A DNA stretch of 64,000 bases from Marinilabiliales bacterium (lineage in GTDB: Bacteria; Bacteroidota; Bacteroidia; Bacteroidales; SZUA-534): contig DOTG01000020.1 in NCBI GenBank assembly GCA_003512955.1, positions 127,038 through 191,037 on the forward strand, given 5' to 3'. Below are positions 63,733 to 64,000 of the stretch, piece after piece. The translations under genes were made by a program, and so were the position numbers. The notes under the pieces are model-generated. The model saw nothing but the letters and a program-made list of their open reading frames with translations, made no database searches and was not told the origin of the DNA. Positions within the stretch are counted from its first letter, which is position 1. Every line of letters starts with the position of its first letter.

Positions 63733-63807
63733 GGGCCCATAGCTCAGTCGGTTAGTAGCACCTGACTCATAATCAGGGGGTCGCTGGTTCGAGCCCAGCT
63801 GGGCCCA
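63733..63807 (+). tRNA. tRNA with CAT anticodon (Met, or Ile decoded with lysidine)
   Basis: A cloverleaf folds: acceptor GGGCCCA/TGGGCCC, anticodon stem CCTGA/TCAGG around CTCATAA (anticodon CAT), and T arm GCTGG-TTCGAGC-CCAGC. The D-stem is short. The initiator features (mismatch at 1-72 and three G-C pairs in the stem) are absent. It could be elongator Met or Ile2. CCA is not encoded. Confidence 0.9.
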
Positions 63808-63817
63808 CTTAAAAATC

Positions 63818-63852
63818 AAGCACTTACGGAATGTCGTGAGTGCTTTTTTGTT
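63818..63852 (+). terminator. Intrinsic terminator of the CAT-anticodon tRNA
   Basis: AAGCACTTACG (63818-63828) and CGTGAGTGCTT (63835-63845) form an 11-bp stem (one G-T pair) with a 6-nt loop, followed by TTTTGTTT. Confidence 0.85.
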
Positions 63853-64000
63853 TCCCAACAAACATTATACAAACAATTTTGAATTTCTCTCGTTGATGTA
63901 CTGGGTTCACTTTGAAAAATTTAATTCTTAAACTTATCTTTTTTCATATATCCATAATATATTTTGGAAACTAATTGGTCGCTCCTTAACAAAGTTTTAA

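Overview
The window is a chromosomal segment from a member of the Bacteroidota, probably a Bacteroidales/Marinilabiliales-type organism. The evidence is a SusC/SusD-type polysaccharide utilisation locus (PUL), an LpxC-FabZ fusion gene, an ileS-traR/dksA-lspA block, many SPII lipoprotein signals, and repeated promoters of the Bacteroidota form TAnnTTTG, several with TTTG or TTG 18-20 bp upstream. It holds about 41 protein genes or gene remnants, two tRNA genes, one riboswitch and several hairpins. The species cannot be named from the sequence alone.

Layout. 1-6.3 kb (minus): a methionine operon under a SAM-I riboswitch, promoter > riboswitch > 38-codon small ORF > metY > metX > hom > metH (metH runs off the left edge). 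6.5-13 kb: a hicBA-order toxin-antitoxin pair, a secreted beta-barrel-like protein, a MORN-repeat protein, comF, a hemerythrin-like protein, an amidohydrolase and a small zinc-ribbon membrane protein. 13.1-14.5 kb: a decayed IS66 transposase gene. 14.7-23.5 kb: a phosphohexomutase, then the minus-strand run ileS > traR/dksA-like > lspA > dgt > lipoprotein hydrolase. 23.6-34.8 kb: tRNA-Val, a lipoprotein glycosidase, thiL, a tandem-domain Usp protein, lpxA, lpxC-fabZ, and a 1607-residue UvrA-like protein with four ABC modules. 34.9-35.2 kb: a cluster of four GGTGC-NNN-GCACC palindromes.

35.2-60.8 kb is one large PUL. SusC, SusD and a lipoprotein in the surface-glycan-binding position are on the minus strand. 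Diverging from them is a plus-strand run of eight glycosidases: GH31 with a PA14 insert, GH5 with two BACON domains, GH2, GH95, GH97, a second GH31, GH3 and GH3. The set matches the linkages of fucosylated galacto-xyloglucan: backbone cleavage by GH5, side-chain removal by GH95 (Fuc), GH2 (Gal) and GH31 (Xyl), and cellobiosyl hydrolysis by GH3. The retaining-type GH97 adds a probable alpha-galactosidase. No regulator gene lies in the locus.

60.9-63.8 kb: an SDR oxidoreductase, a truncated BRO-N antirepressor-like remnant, mtnA coupled to a class II aldolase (salvage of methylthioadenosine or 5'-deoxyadenosine), and a CAT-anticodon tRNA. No CRISPR array, rRNA, intact mobile element or biosynthetic cluster was seen. 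The least explained signals are the small ORF behind the SAM riboswitch, the fused UvrA-like protein, the palindrome cluster, and the PUL's uncharacterised binding lipoprotein and GH97 gene.
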